Source: Isochrysis galbana (lineage: Eukaryota > Haptophyta > Isochrysidales > Isochrysidaceae). Taken from it: a stretch of 37,647 bases of DNA. Shown here in pieces: positions 10,343 to 19,915 of this stretch. Both the position numbers and the translations under genes were made by a program. The notes under the pieces were generated by a model. It was not told where the DNA came from. It worked only from the letters and a program-made list of their open reading frames with translations, and did no database searches. Every line of letters begins with the position of its first letter. The stretch's first letter is position 1. The stretch spans positions 2,501 to 40,147 of the forward strand of contig JADDIW010000017.1 of the NCBI GenBank assembly GCA_018136815.1. The letters are read 5' to 3'.

Positions 10343-10929
10343 ACACTCCGGAATCATACGATAAACAAACCCCTCCCGCGCGGCGAAGGCTGAGGTCGCG
10401 ATCGATCGCCATGCGCGAAGAAATACGGAACGAGAGCGCATAACTACGCAAACGAAGGGTTCGGACTATCGTTAAAGCGAAACTCGTCCGCTTAAGCCAA
10501 CGCGGAGGGTCGAGGAGAGATCCAAACTCGCGCGGGGGAAGAAGGCGATGTGCGGAGAGACCTTCTAGACAAGAGACGAGCAAAGGGCGACGAAACAAGA
10601 CGCGAGACGCGAGGCGCGTGCCATTCGTTCTACCTTTCTTTTACCGAAACCACGGCGAAACTAACGTTAAACGTCGGTGCCCCCTCCGCGAGAATCGCGA
10701 AGAAGAACGGACGAGATGAAGGCAATCATCGAAGGAATCGCGAGAGGAATCGAAGCGAAGGGGGGGGGAATAACGCGCGCGGGACTGCCCGCCATCGATC
10801 TTCCAGCCATGGAAGATGGTCAGCCCGTCCAACCCGCCAATGCCCAGAAGGCCGTGCCTTCCGCCGCCTACCTTCCGTCCCATCCGGTTCCTTCTGTTTC
10901 TGTCCCATCCGTAACCTCCACTCCGTCAT
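10343..10929. other. Unassigned, overlapping short frames on both strands
   Basis: No domain recognised. The overlapping plus and minus frames look like by-products of GC-biased sequence. Confidence 0.3.
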
Positions 10930-11205
10930 CTCGTTCCCGTTCTCGTCCCTCGTTCTCAACACTACCTCAATACCAAACCTCTCCACTGCCTCAGCCTCAG
11001 CCTATCAATCCCGATCCGCCCAGCCATGTCCGCTCTGTCGTCGCGCTCGCCCTCGCTCAAGCCCGTCCTCCCGCCTTTCTCTGCCGAGGCTGAGGAGGTG
11101 GTCCAGCCCGTCATTCCATCACTCCCGGCCACTTTCGCCGCGCCTCCCGCCGATCGTCTTCCTGCCGTATCATCGCATATCGAGCCAGTGGTCATGCTCG
11201 ATCCG
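10930..11205 (+). mobile_element. Retroelement 5' fragment, copy of 35436-35705
   Basis: Closely matches 35436-35705, including an ATG at 11026 that opens a frame starting MSALSSRSPS and running through PVLPPFSAE. The other copy continues into a segment like the N-terminal region of the intact retroelement ORF at 21442-19916, which is the reason for assigning it to that family. Here similarity fades after about 11205. Confidence 0.6.
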
Positions 11206-11700
11206 TCAGGGCAAGGGGCAAGAGGAGGCCCCCCCCCCCACCGGTATCACTGTTTTTTGGACTGTTTTTGGCTGTGTTTCTATGAAAGCCAAAAACAGCC
11301 TGTTGTTGCTGTGTTTGGAAACCTTCTGGCTGTGTTTCTCACCTAGAACCTAGAATTCACTAGCAGGTGTGTAGCCCAAAATCTTCAGAAGTTTTTTTTT
11401 AGAGCCTAGGGCTCACTGCCTCACGTGTGAGGCGAGGAGATGGAAAGGCGGGGGGGTGTTTTGTTTTTGGCCCTCTCGGGGCGCCTCTCCACAGAGAGAG
11501 AGAGCGCCGTTTTGTTTTTGGCGAGCCCTCCCCCCGGGCCACCTTTACTTTCTACTTCCAACCTCCGCGTGAGAGAGAGGAGAGAGCCTCCCCCGCCGTC
11601 CCTCTCTACTCTCTCTCTCTACTCTACTCTCTTCTACTCTCTCTTCTCACTCTTCTTTCCTCTCTCTCCCCTCGCTCTTTCATCTCTCTCTCTCTCTCTC

Positions 11701-11704
<4 letters not shown>
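11206..11704. other. Spacer upstream of the CCR4 fusion gene
   Basis: No gene recognised. Contains a repeated TGTTTTTGGCTGTGTTTCT-like motif at 11250-11340 and becomes increasingly CT-rich from about 11590. Confidence 0.35.

Positions 11705-11792
<88 letters not shown>
11705..11792 (+). repeat. (CT)44 microsatellite upstream of the CCR4 fusion gene
   Basis: Uninterrupted CT dinucleotide run of 88 bases on the gene's sense strand, about 220 bases before the ATG at 12012. It sits within a wider CT-rich region starting near 11590. The long SLSL and REREs frames across it are translations of the repeat. Confidence 0.95.
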
Positions 11793-11794
<2 letters not shown>

Positions 11795-12011
11795 GCCGCC
11801 CTCTCGTCGCACTCTTCCGAAACAGAGGATACCGAATAAAATCGCCCGTCTAAGAGGATAGAACCGCGCGTGAGAGACAGGACGACTCCCCCGATCGCTC
11901 GGGCAGCAACCACAGAGAGAGAGGAGGGGGGGGTTGAGAATAGAGAAAACCCACTCCAAAGATCGTTAAGAAACGGCGCTGCCCACGCGGAGTGCCTCCC
12001 CCGACGAGGCC

Positions 12012-15000
12012 ATGGCGGGCGCTCTCTCCTCGTCGTCGGTGGCGGTGGCTCTCTCTCGAGTGCACTCGATCACGAGGCAGTCGGTGCGTGCCCGGGGGCA
12101 GGGGGAGGGGAGGGAGAGCGGGAGAGAGAGAGGGAGGGGAGAGAGAAGGAGAGGGAGGGAGCGGGGGAGATGGAGAGGGAGAGAGCGAGGGGGAGAGGCC
12201 AAGGGAGAGGGAGGGACGTCGAGGGAGAGGGAGAGGGAGAGGGAGAGGGAGAGGGAGAGGGAGAGGGAGAGGGAGAGGGAGAGGGAGAGGGAGAGAAATA
12301 ACAGGAAGAGAGGGGTAGGGAGGGCTCGAGGATGGAGAGGGTGGGGGAAGGGCAGGGGGGGGCAGGGAACGAGGGAGTGGGAGAGATTGAAAGAGAGTAA
12401 GAGAGAGGGGGGTGAGCGACGAGAGGAGTGAGGAGAGAGATGAGGAGTCGAAGAGGTGGGCACGGTAGCATATGGGAGGAGCGTGAGGGGGCAGAGAAGG
12501 AAGGGGAGGAGGAGAGAGGGAGAGAAGGAGGGAAGGGGGGAGAGACGGAGGGCATCAGAAGACGCTGTGCAGCGTGTCCGGTCCGCTCCTGAAGGAGACG
12601 ATTGACGCATCACTGCACGGTGGCAGCAGCAAAGAGACATTTGGGGAAAGGGGCGAGGAGTTTTAGGGACGAGGAGCGATAGAGAGCCACCTACGCAGTG
12701 AATTCTGGTCGCTCGGATCGGGGGGCGGCACCAAACGAGGGTAGATGGTTGAAGAGAGGCCAAACGGTTGGGGCTGCGAGGCGAAGCGCTCGCGGCAGCA
12801 GTTGCATGGTGCAGAATACGGCCGGAGATAGATCCGGGGGGGTAGCGCAGCAACGATATGTGAGAGCTATCATGACACGGGAGACTGGAAATGAGGCACC
12901 TCCGACCCGAGCGGGAGGACGGGACGGAGAAGCAGGGCTTTGGCGTGTCCGTGTGTGTACGTGTTTATGTGTGTGTGCACCACCTTCCTTCTACCCCCTC
13001 CCTCCTCCCTTTACGCCCTTTCTGCCTCTCCTACTTGACTCCAATCCCTCGCACACCTCCCTTCCTTCGTGGCCCTACCCAACGAACTTTGTCCGCGGGC
13101 ACTCTGCATCAGGTGGCGCTGCGAGATGAGGACATCCGTGGCATCGTCACGAGCGCCGAGGAGCTTCTCGCCAACGGCTTCGAGCGCACGATCCCCACGC
13201 TCCAACGTGAGGCACAGCAAAACGATGGGTGGATACCAATCGCCTCGCTCCTCAACTACTCGCCTCTCGGGCAGATGGTGCGCTCAGCAACGAGCCAGGA
13301 AATGCTGCGCCGCTCGTCCCGTTGACATCGCACGGGTCGCGTGCTGCGTTGTGTCTCCCCTCGGTCCTCTCGGCCCGAGCATCATCGACACCCCTAGGAT
13401 CAGAACCCCTTCTGCCCTTCCCCTTGTGTCCCCACCACGACGCCGGTCCCTTCCTCTCCGACCGGCCGCTCGTTGGCGCCCCAGGTTTGGCCGTTCGGTG
13501 GCGTTGGCGTACTCGCGGACTGCATCCGCACGCGCGGCTCTCTTATTCTAGAGGTGTCCGCCGATGGCGCAGGCGTGCGCAAGATGCCGCTCCGAGTGCA
13601 GGCGCGCTTCCCCTCCCCCCCCGGGCCCCCCATCTGTCATTGGCCTCGAGCCGCCCCTTCCCAACTACCTCCCGCAGTTGCGCAACCAGTTCGAATTCCT
13701 CTTCTCCGACGCCAACTACCACAAGGATCTCCACCTGCACCTGCTGCAAGACGAGAACGGATTTGCGCCTCTGGAGCAGGTGTGCACGTCCGCCCAGAGA
13801 CGCGCGCAATTCCTCGCGCTGAAAGCATCCCCTTTCCTCTTCGCGGGCAGGTGGTGCGCTCATACGCGCAGCTCTCACGGCTTGTTGACGCAGCACGCGG
13901 CCCCGCTGCGCGGCGCGCGGCGCTCGTACGCGAGGCCGTCGCTTCGTCGACTGAACTCGTGCTCGCCGAGACATTGCCCGCCGGTGGGTGCCGACGTGCC
14001 CCACTCTCGACGCCGTTGCTGCCTTCTCGCCCTTGACCACCAGACACCCTCTCCGCCAGCCCACCTCACGCCTACACCCTACCCGGCCGATGCAGATGGC
14101 TCCGAGGGCAGCGCCGCCAACTCGGCCGATGGCACTCCGGGCGCCAGCCCGGGCGGCTCGCCAGGCTCGGCACGTGCTGACTCAGTCGGGGGCGGCTCGC
14201 CTGGCTCAAATGGCGAGGCGCGCCCCACTCCTCCACCGCCAGCAGCTCTGATGGCGCCACCGTTGGCTGATGGGCTACCGCCACCCGCAGCGGGTGCAGG
14301 CGTGTCCGATGGCGCGCCGCGCCGACGCGGTGGGCGCGCCGCCCTGAGTGGCCTCATACGCCGGATGACACTCCTTGAGAAGATCTGCACGACGGTGCGG
14401 CATGCGACGGCACGGTCGGGGAGGGAGGTAGTGTAGGCGGAGCGGATGCGCGCACGGCAGCCCGCCGAGCCTAGCCCGCCCTGGCTTACCCACGCATAGG
14501 TGGAGTGGTACCTTACGCGCATGAACGCTGCACCCGACGGCTACATGATCGAGCAACTTCTCGATCACGCGGGTTGGGTGCCCATTGCTACGCTGCTCGC
14601 GCTGCCGCGCATGCAGCGGCTTTGCCATCCGCAGGCACGCCGCCGCCGCCGCATGGCCCACCCGCCGTGGCACGTCCGACCGCCGCCGCCGCGCGGGGAG
14701 CCCCGGTCTATCGCTCAAGACGAGGCCCCCGGAATCCCCTCGCGCCAGGTGGCGGCCGTCGCACACGTACTGCAACACAGCCCCAAGCTCGAGGTCTCGA
14801 CGGACCGGGCGTACGTGCGCGCCACTGTCCAGCCGTTGCGCTCGCCGGCGAAACCGGCGCCGCCTCGGCCCGAGGCGCGAGCCGCCGCGCTCGACGCTGT
14901 CTCGCTGCTCATGGGCGATGCTAACCTCGTGTTCGACCGCCACCTGCAGGCGCGCGCCGTATCGTCCGTGCCACACCGACCCCCGATGGGCCAGGAGCTT

Positions 15001-18000
15001 TGCAGCGTTCGCCTCGCTGCACTGCGGTGCGTTGTGAGCCTTACTCGTTGCCCCACGCGTAGAATCTGATCCGCCACTCGTCACCGCCAGACGCGCTCAA
15101 GAGCGGTGGCCTTGGCATACAGGTCGAGGTGCAAGAGCTACTAGCCCTACCAATGGTGAGGGGTCGCACGTCCCTTCCACTAGCCGTCGTGCCGCATTAC
15201 CTCCACGGCTCGTTCCACATGCCACTGCCTAAGTGCCGCCACCTCTTCCCAAGTCCCCAAAACCCCTTCCGGCCCGTAGCTGCGTGCCCTAGGCCGGCCA
15301 CCAGTTGGGTTGACGCTGAAGCAGCTGGTGGAGCTGCTGCCGCGCCCCGGCGAGTCCAACTTCGTCTCGCTCTCGCCAGACGGGCGCTACCTCCAGAGGC
15401 TAACGCCGACGCCTGAGGTGAGCGGCCGTGCCTGTTCTTTGCCCCGCTTCCGTTCCCCTCACCTTTCCCCTATTCCCCCTCGTACACACCGCCCCCCCTT
15501 CCCATCTAGGTTCGGGAGTTATATCCGCAACCGACCTCCGAGTCGTCGCCGGCAGATGTGACGGTGCTCACCTACAACCTACTCGCCGATATGCTTACTT
15601 ACTGCGAGCAGTTCCCCCACACGCAGGAGCGCCACCTCGCATGGGCGTACCGGAGGGACATGCAGCAGACGGAGATGGGCTACCACGCGCCTAGCCTGAT
15701 CTGCCTCCAGGTGAGCTCGCCGCCACTGCCGCCGCCGCCGCTGCCTCCGCCACTTCCCCGCCCGCCCGCCGGCCCACTACCATCACCACCACCCGCCACC
15801 CACCGTTCGCAGGAGCTACAGGGCACCCCACCAGGGTCCGCCGACCTCGCCGACCTTGACCACCGAATCGCTATCGACAACTACCTCAAGAGCCGTGGGT
15901 ATGATGGCAGGTGCCCTTTCCTACCCGCCCGGCCGCCTGCCCGGCCGCTTGCCGCACTCTTACCGGCCGCGCGTCTACGTTCCAGATACGCCCGCAAGAC
16001 GCGCGACGGATCGGAGTGGCCGTCGGTGCAAATCGGCAATGCCTTGTACTGGCGCCAGGACACTTTCGACTACCTGGAGCATGAGGTCGTACCCTTGTCC
16101 AAGGCGAGCCTCCCGCCGCTCCCCCCCACCTACCCCCCGTTTCCCCGACCGTTCGGGCGCCTTCCGTGCAGGTGTTGTCTGACGCCTGTGATGACGAGGC
16201 CTCGCGGTTCCACTTTGGTCGTGGGGGTCAAGTCGCCATCGTCGTGGCCCTCCGCCACCGCACGCGCGGATGCCCTCTGATAGCCCTCACGACGCATCTC
16301 ACCGCCAACTTCCAAGAGCCAGTCACACAGATCGCGCAGGTCGCTACCCGGCTTTGCGCAACTGCCGGCAACCACATGCCCTCCGCCCATCGCCGAAGCG
16401 CCATTCCGTCAATTGTCACTCCCCTCTGCGCGCCCGCTGCAGGTGCACGCCGCCTTCGCCGCAGCCTGCGACCTTGCGCGCCGCCACCCAACACCCCTTG
16501 GCTTCGACGCGCCCATCATCGCCGGCGCCGACCTCAACTCCCTTCCCGGCTCGGGTGTCTACTCGCTTCTCACCCAAGGGTCCATCGCATCATCCCACCC
16601 GCACATGCGCATCCTAGCCGAGCATGCTGAGTTCCCACAGTTCGGTCCGCTCGGCGGTGGGGGAGGCGACCTCCGCCTGCCGCAAGGCTTCCGGTCTGCA
16701 TACGCCGAGGTGCTGGGCGAGGAGCCCCACTTCACCAACTTCACCGGGCCACCGTGCGGTTTTGTCGGTGCGCAAAGGAGGCAACTCGCGCTCCCCCCCC
16801 CCCCTCTCACCTTGCAACGCTGCCGACTGCGGCGCTGCGGCCCCATCAGTCCCCGCCGGTCGGATCCACCCACCTCCTCGTGGCGCTGGGTAGGCACTCT
16901 CGACTACATCTTCTGCTCGGCAGGTGTCAAGCCCACGCGCGTGCTAAAACTGCCCTCGGAGGACACGGTGCGCCCGGCAAGCTAGATGGCCCTTCGTGCT
17001 CGTGCGGGCCCGCATTGCCCCCTAACCTTTTTGCGAGGTACATTCGCCCACACTGCGAACCCTCTCACGCTCTCGCAGGTGCGCTTAGGGCCATATCTAC
17101 CATCGGAGCGCTTCCCCTCAGACCATCTCCCGCTGCTGGCGCACTTTGACTTCTGCAATCTCGAGCCGCCAGGTCCGCACCGCATGCGGTGTGTGCCGCC
17201 TCGAATAGCGGCCCTTCCCATTGCCACGTCGGGGCCGGCAGCCTCTGCCGGCGCGGCGCCGGCGGTGCTTGCCATGCCACCGACTGCGGCCGAGAAGGGG
17301 CTGCTTCCTCTTCCGCCCGGAATTGCCGTGGCCGTGAGCGCTGCCGAGCCCGCGCCCGCCGACGTGATGTCCCCGACCTCCGCCTTCACGAGCGTTGGCG
17401 GCTGGTTGCGCGAGAGGCTCACGCTCGACGAGTCGCGCCGGCCGCAGCGCGTGAGATCGCTCGATGCGCCGCAAGACTACAAGGTCACATCGCAGCTCGT
17501 TCGGCAGGTGAGCGCGCTCTCCCTTCGCGCCATTTCACCGCCAGCGCACCACGCTGATATTTGAGACCCACCTCCATCTCTCGCGCAGGCCTCGCTGACC
17601 AAGCCTCTCCATTTCCCCACGGTGTATGATGACGGGGCTCCGGCGGCGTCGGCGCCCATGGTCGCGTTACCGGCGTCGGTGCCGCCCATCCTACCGGCCG
17701 GCGGCCGTAGTCGCAGCCTCGGCCTGGCCGGTGGCGTCTCATCACCGCTCGCGGTGCGCGCGGGCGGAGCTCCGTCGCCGCTTGCCTCAGCCCACCGGGC
17801 GCGAGGCCTTCCGGCCGTCTCAGCACCCTCGCCACTCCTGCCGGACGGCGGGCAACCGTCGTCCTGGCCTGCATTGGCGCCAAGTGCGTCGCCGCCTTCG
17901 ACGAGCTTCCCCCCCGGCTTGTGCCCAGTCTCCGCCGCGCATCACAACCCGCTGCTTTCCGAAGCAAGCGCCCCATCGCCCAAGCGCAAGACTGACGCGC

Positions 18001-18248
18001 TAAGCTGCAGTTCCGCGGAAGTAAGGCAGACGCGCTCACGCAGCATAGCGTTAGAAGTGGGCGCCGATGGCGGCGCCCGTCACAGTCGAGCGTCGAGCAG
18101 CGGCGACGAGGAGTGTCGTGGCGCACCTATTCTTGCCACCCGGGCGGCCGGTGGTGGCCGTGCGCTGAGTAGCGCCAATGGGCACCCCAGCGCGAAGGGC
18201 GCGCGCGGCAAGGGTGCGCGCGGCCGCGCGGGCCGCGGTGCGCGTTAA
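12012..18248 (+). CDS. Four La-type modules fused to a CCR4-class deadenylase
   Basis: Eighteen-exon model, 1,167 residues: 12012-12083, 13113-13277, 13485-13595, 13678-13779, 13851-13983, 14096-14394, 14500-14634, 14749-14949, 15063-15162, 15305-15417, 15510-15710, 15813-15910, 15986-16103, 16172-16339, 16443-16767, 16894-16967, 17079-17507, 17589-18248. Phases agree throughout. The first half holds four La-motif-like winged-helix modules, marked by DGWIPIASLL, FEFLFSDANYHKD, VEWYL..HAGWVPIATL and MGDANLVFDRHLQ, each followed by a segment such as LEVS.D...VR. Exons 11-17 form an exonuclease-endonuclease-phosphatase nuclease with the CCR4 series TYNLLAD, CLQ-E (split by an intron), TTHL, GADLNS, TLDYIF and SDHLPL; all catalytic positions appear present. 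The C terminus is Ser/Pro-rich and ends in an RG-rich tail. Expected role: shortening mRNA poly(A) tails in the cytoplasm, with La modules contacting RNA 3' ends or poly(A). Least certain: the exon 9/10 junction (15155 or 15162), exons 7-8, and the exon 13 end (16085 or 16103). Confidence 0.82.
12222..12296 (+). repeat. (GGGAGA)n hexanucleotide repeat in intron 1 of the CCR4 fusion gene
   Basis: About twelve near-perfect GAGAGG-type units inside the 1,029-base first intron (12084-13112), which is purine-rich from about 12095 to 12550. This intron is several times longer than the others in the gene. Confidence 0.9.
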
Positions 18249-18734
18249 GCGAGAAATGACGACTCATCGGCTATTGATGCGGCAGCAACATGTGCATCGC
18301 GCAGCGCGCGCCGACGCGCGGGTCGTCGGCACGGCCCACGCGCGGCGGCTCGGCCGGCGCGCGACGGCCGCAACGCGTGCGCACAAACTTCGCAGCCCAG
18401 GCGCTGTCCGGAAGACAATGACGCGGGAAATGGTCGGAATGGTTGGCATCATCGCTGGCGGCGTGCAGCTCCTCGGCGCGCGCTACTCGCACGGCGAGGA
18501 CTGCATCTATCTCCGCCTTTCACGCGTGAGTCTACCGGCGTAGCGGAGGCGGCGGAGAGGGTGGCGGAGGAGAGCTCGTTCACGAGCTCGTGTGTGACCG
18601 TCTTGTTGGGCGCCGTGGCCCGGTACTGCGAGCCTGCAGTGGGTCCCTTACTTGCCGTCATGAGTGATACGAGTGGGAGTTATGATACGCGTGTGCACAA
18701 CTTCTTGCAGTCACAGGGTGCAACAAAGTGACGC
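18249..18734. other. 3' flank of the CCR4 fusion gene
   Basis: No second gene recognised. A plus-strand frame to 18543 and minus-strand frames overlap without domains. This probably holds the 3' untranslated region. Confidence 0.4.
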
Positions 18735-19103
18735 GAGGAAAAAAAATCTTAAAAAACTAGCTGCTACATGCACGAGGCGAGAAGCGCTCAATCACCATCA
18801 CCCACCGCATGGAAAAGCGTTCAATCACCATCAGCCTACACGTGGAACGCGTTCAATCGCCATCACCCCCACCGCACGAAGCGCTCACAGGCCGCCCCCC
18901 TGACCGACAGCGACGTCGACATGATCCTTCCTCCCTCGCCTCCCCACCAAGCACAGAAGCAGGGAAGAGGGAGAGCCCTGTTCCCTGCAGACTACAGACA
19001 AGCAGAGCCAGCCCCTGGCTCTGCCGCCTGCCTCAACTGGCTTGCCAGCACAACAAGGACACAAGGACTCCCCATGGTGGGTGGCAGCCATGCTGCCACC
19101 CTG
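18735..19103 (+). mobile_element. Retroelement N-terminal fragment, plus orientation
   Basis: After an A-run motif (AAAAAAAATCTTAAAAAA, about 18739-18756) the frame covering 18893-19103 encodes DSDVDM, PPSPP, QKQG, ALFPAD and TQGLPM in the same order as DNDVEM, PPSSPP, QKQG, ALFPAD and TQGLPM in the intact minus-strand ORF at 21442-19916. It breaks at 19103, where an oppositely oriented fragment of the same family begins. Confidence 0.65.
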
Positions 19104-19143
19104 TCGCATCCAGAGTATTTTATATACTCTAGGCGGATGCGGT
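19104..19143. repeat. Hairpin-forming segment shared with 34918-34962
   Basis: GCATCC-AGAGTA and TACTCT-AGGC-GGATGC arms pair across a short AT loop. The same segment, differing at one loop base, occurs at 34918-34962. In both places it lies at the edge of a family fragment. Confidence 0.75.
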
Positions 19144-19612
19144 AGGCGACTCCCGAGAGTACCGTTTTAAGTTTGTCGCCGTAGGCGGCCTTGAATTGAT
19201 TGTGTGCATCGTCGTCGACGTAGAAAATCCATGGGCCCTTTCGGCCCTTATCCATCCCGTCTGGCGTGGCATCTAGGCCTTCCAGCCTGGAGAGTAGGAA
19301 TTTCATGAATGTTGCCACATCTTCACTTTTAATGTCCTTTTTGTCCTCAGCTAGCTGAGCTAGCTGAATGAAAAAAGGGGTGTCGTCGGGTGCTTCTTCC
19401 TCCTCTGGTGGAGGGGTGGCGAATGAAGTGTTGTTGTTAGGAGTCGGCATTGGGTCCGACTGTGGGTCGGCCCGCTTGCGCGACTGTGGCTGTGGTTGTT
19501 GGGTTGGTGGCTGCTGAGCTTGCTTGAGTGGCTCTTTCCCCTTGTGTCCGTGCGCGGCTTGCGCATACGATTTGGTTGTGGGATTTGGTTGTTGGTTGGA
19601 GGGAGCAAAAAA
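19104..19612 (-). pseudogene. Retroelement ORF1/gag-like fragment, minus orientation
   Basis: Minus-strand frame open from about 19612 to 19104. It begins APSNQ, which continues the GAF-APSNQ motif of the intact family ORF, then TTKSYAQAA (compare TTQRSYAEAA at 35815-35850), a Gln/Pro-rich stretch, an acidic stretch and a compact segment with WIFYVDDDAHNQF. I infer an ORF1-like nucleic-acid-binding protein. It is truncated at its start by an A-run at about 19599 and at its end by the hairpin at 19104-19143. Confidence 0.5.
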
Positions 19613-19915
19613 AAAAATCTTCTTAAAAATCTCCGCTACGTGTGCGACATGAGGCAGTGTGCTTGTGGACCTCCCTACCGCCCACCCTTAACCCCTAACA
19701 ACCCCCTTCCCCTTCCCCTTCCCCAGTTCCCTCTTTAGCGGAGAAGCTGGTTCCGGGGAGACCGCGCGCGCTGCTTCGGCCAGGGGTTGGAGAGAAGGGG
19801 GCGGGAGACTATGGCTTCTCCTTTGCTCCGGCTCGGCTTGAATTCCCTTCTCTTATATCTCCTAGCGTCACTCTTGCCGTCCGTTGGGGTCTCTATTAAG
19901 AGAGGTTAAACTACT
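19599..19915 (-). mobile_element. 3' untranslated region of retroelement copy 1
   Basis: Closely matches 29179-29478. The edge on the plus strand is an A-run followed by TCTTCTTAAAAATC, then a conserved block around GCGGAGAAGCTGGTTCC and GGCCAGGGGTTGGAGAGAA. Both copies start at the A-run and have different flanks beyond it, so this marks the element's 3' end, which on the sense strand is T-rich. Confidence 0.7.

Noticed and set aside
11427-12555. Overlapping SLSL, RERE and GEGE frames
   Set aside because: Translations of the (CT)n and (GGGAGA)n microsatellites.
14635-14748. Coding segment retained between exons 7 and 8 of the CCR4 fusion
   Set aside because: It is open and in frame, but its Arg/Pro-rich sequence interrupts a La module and splice-like ends remove it; transcripts are needed to be sure.
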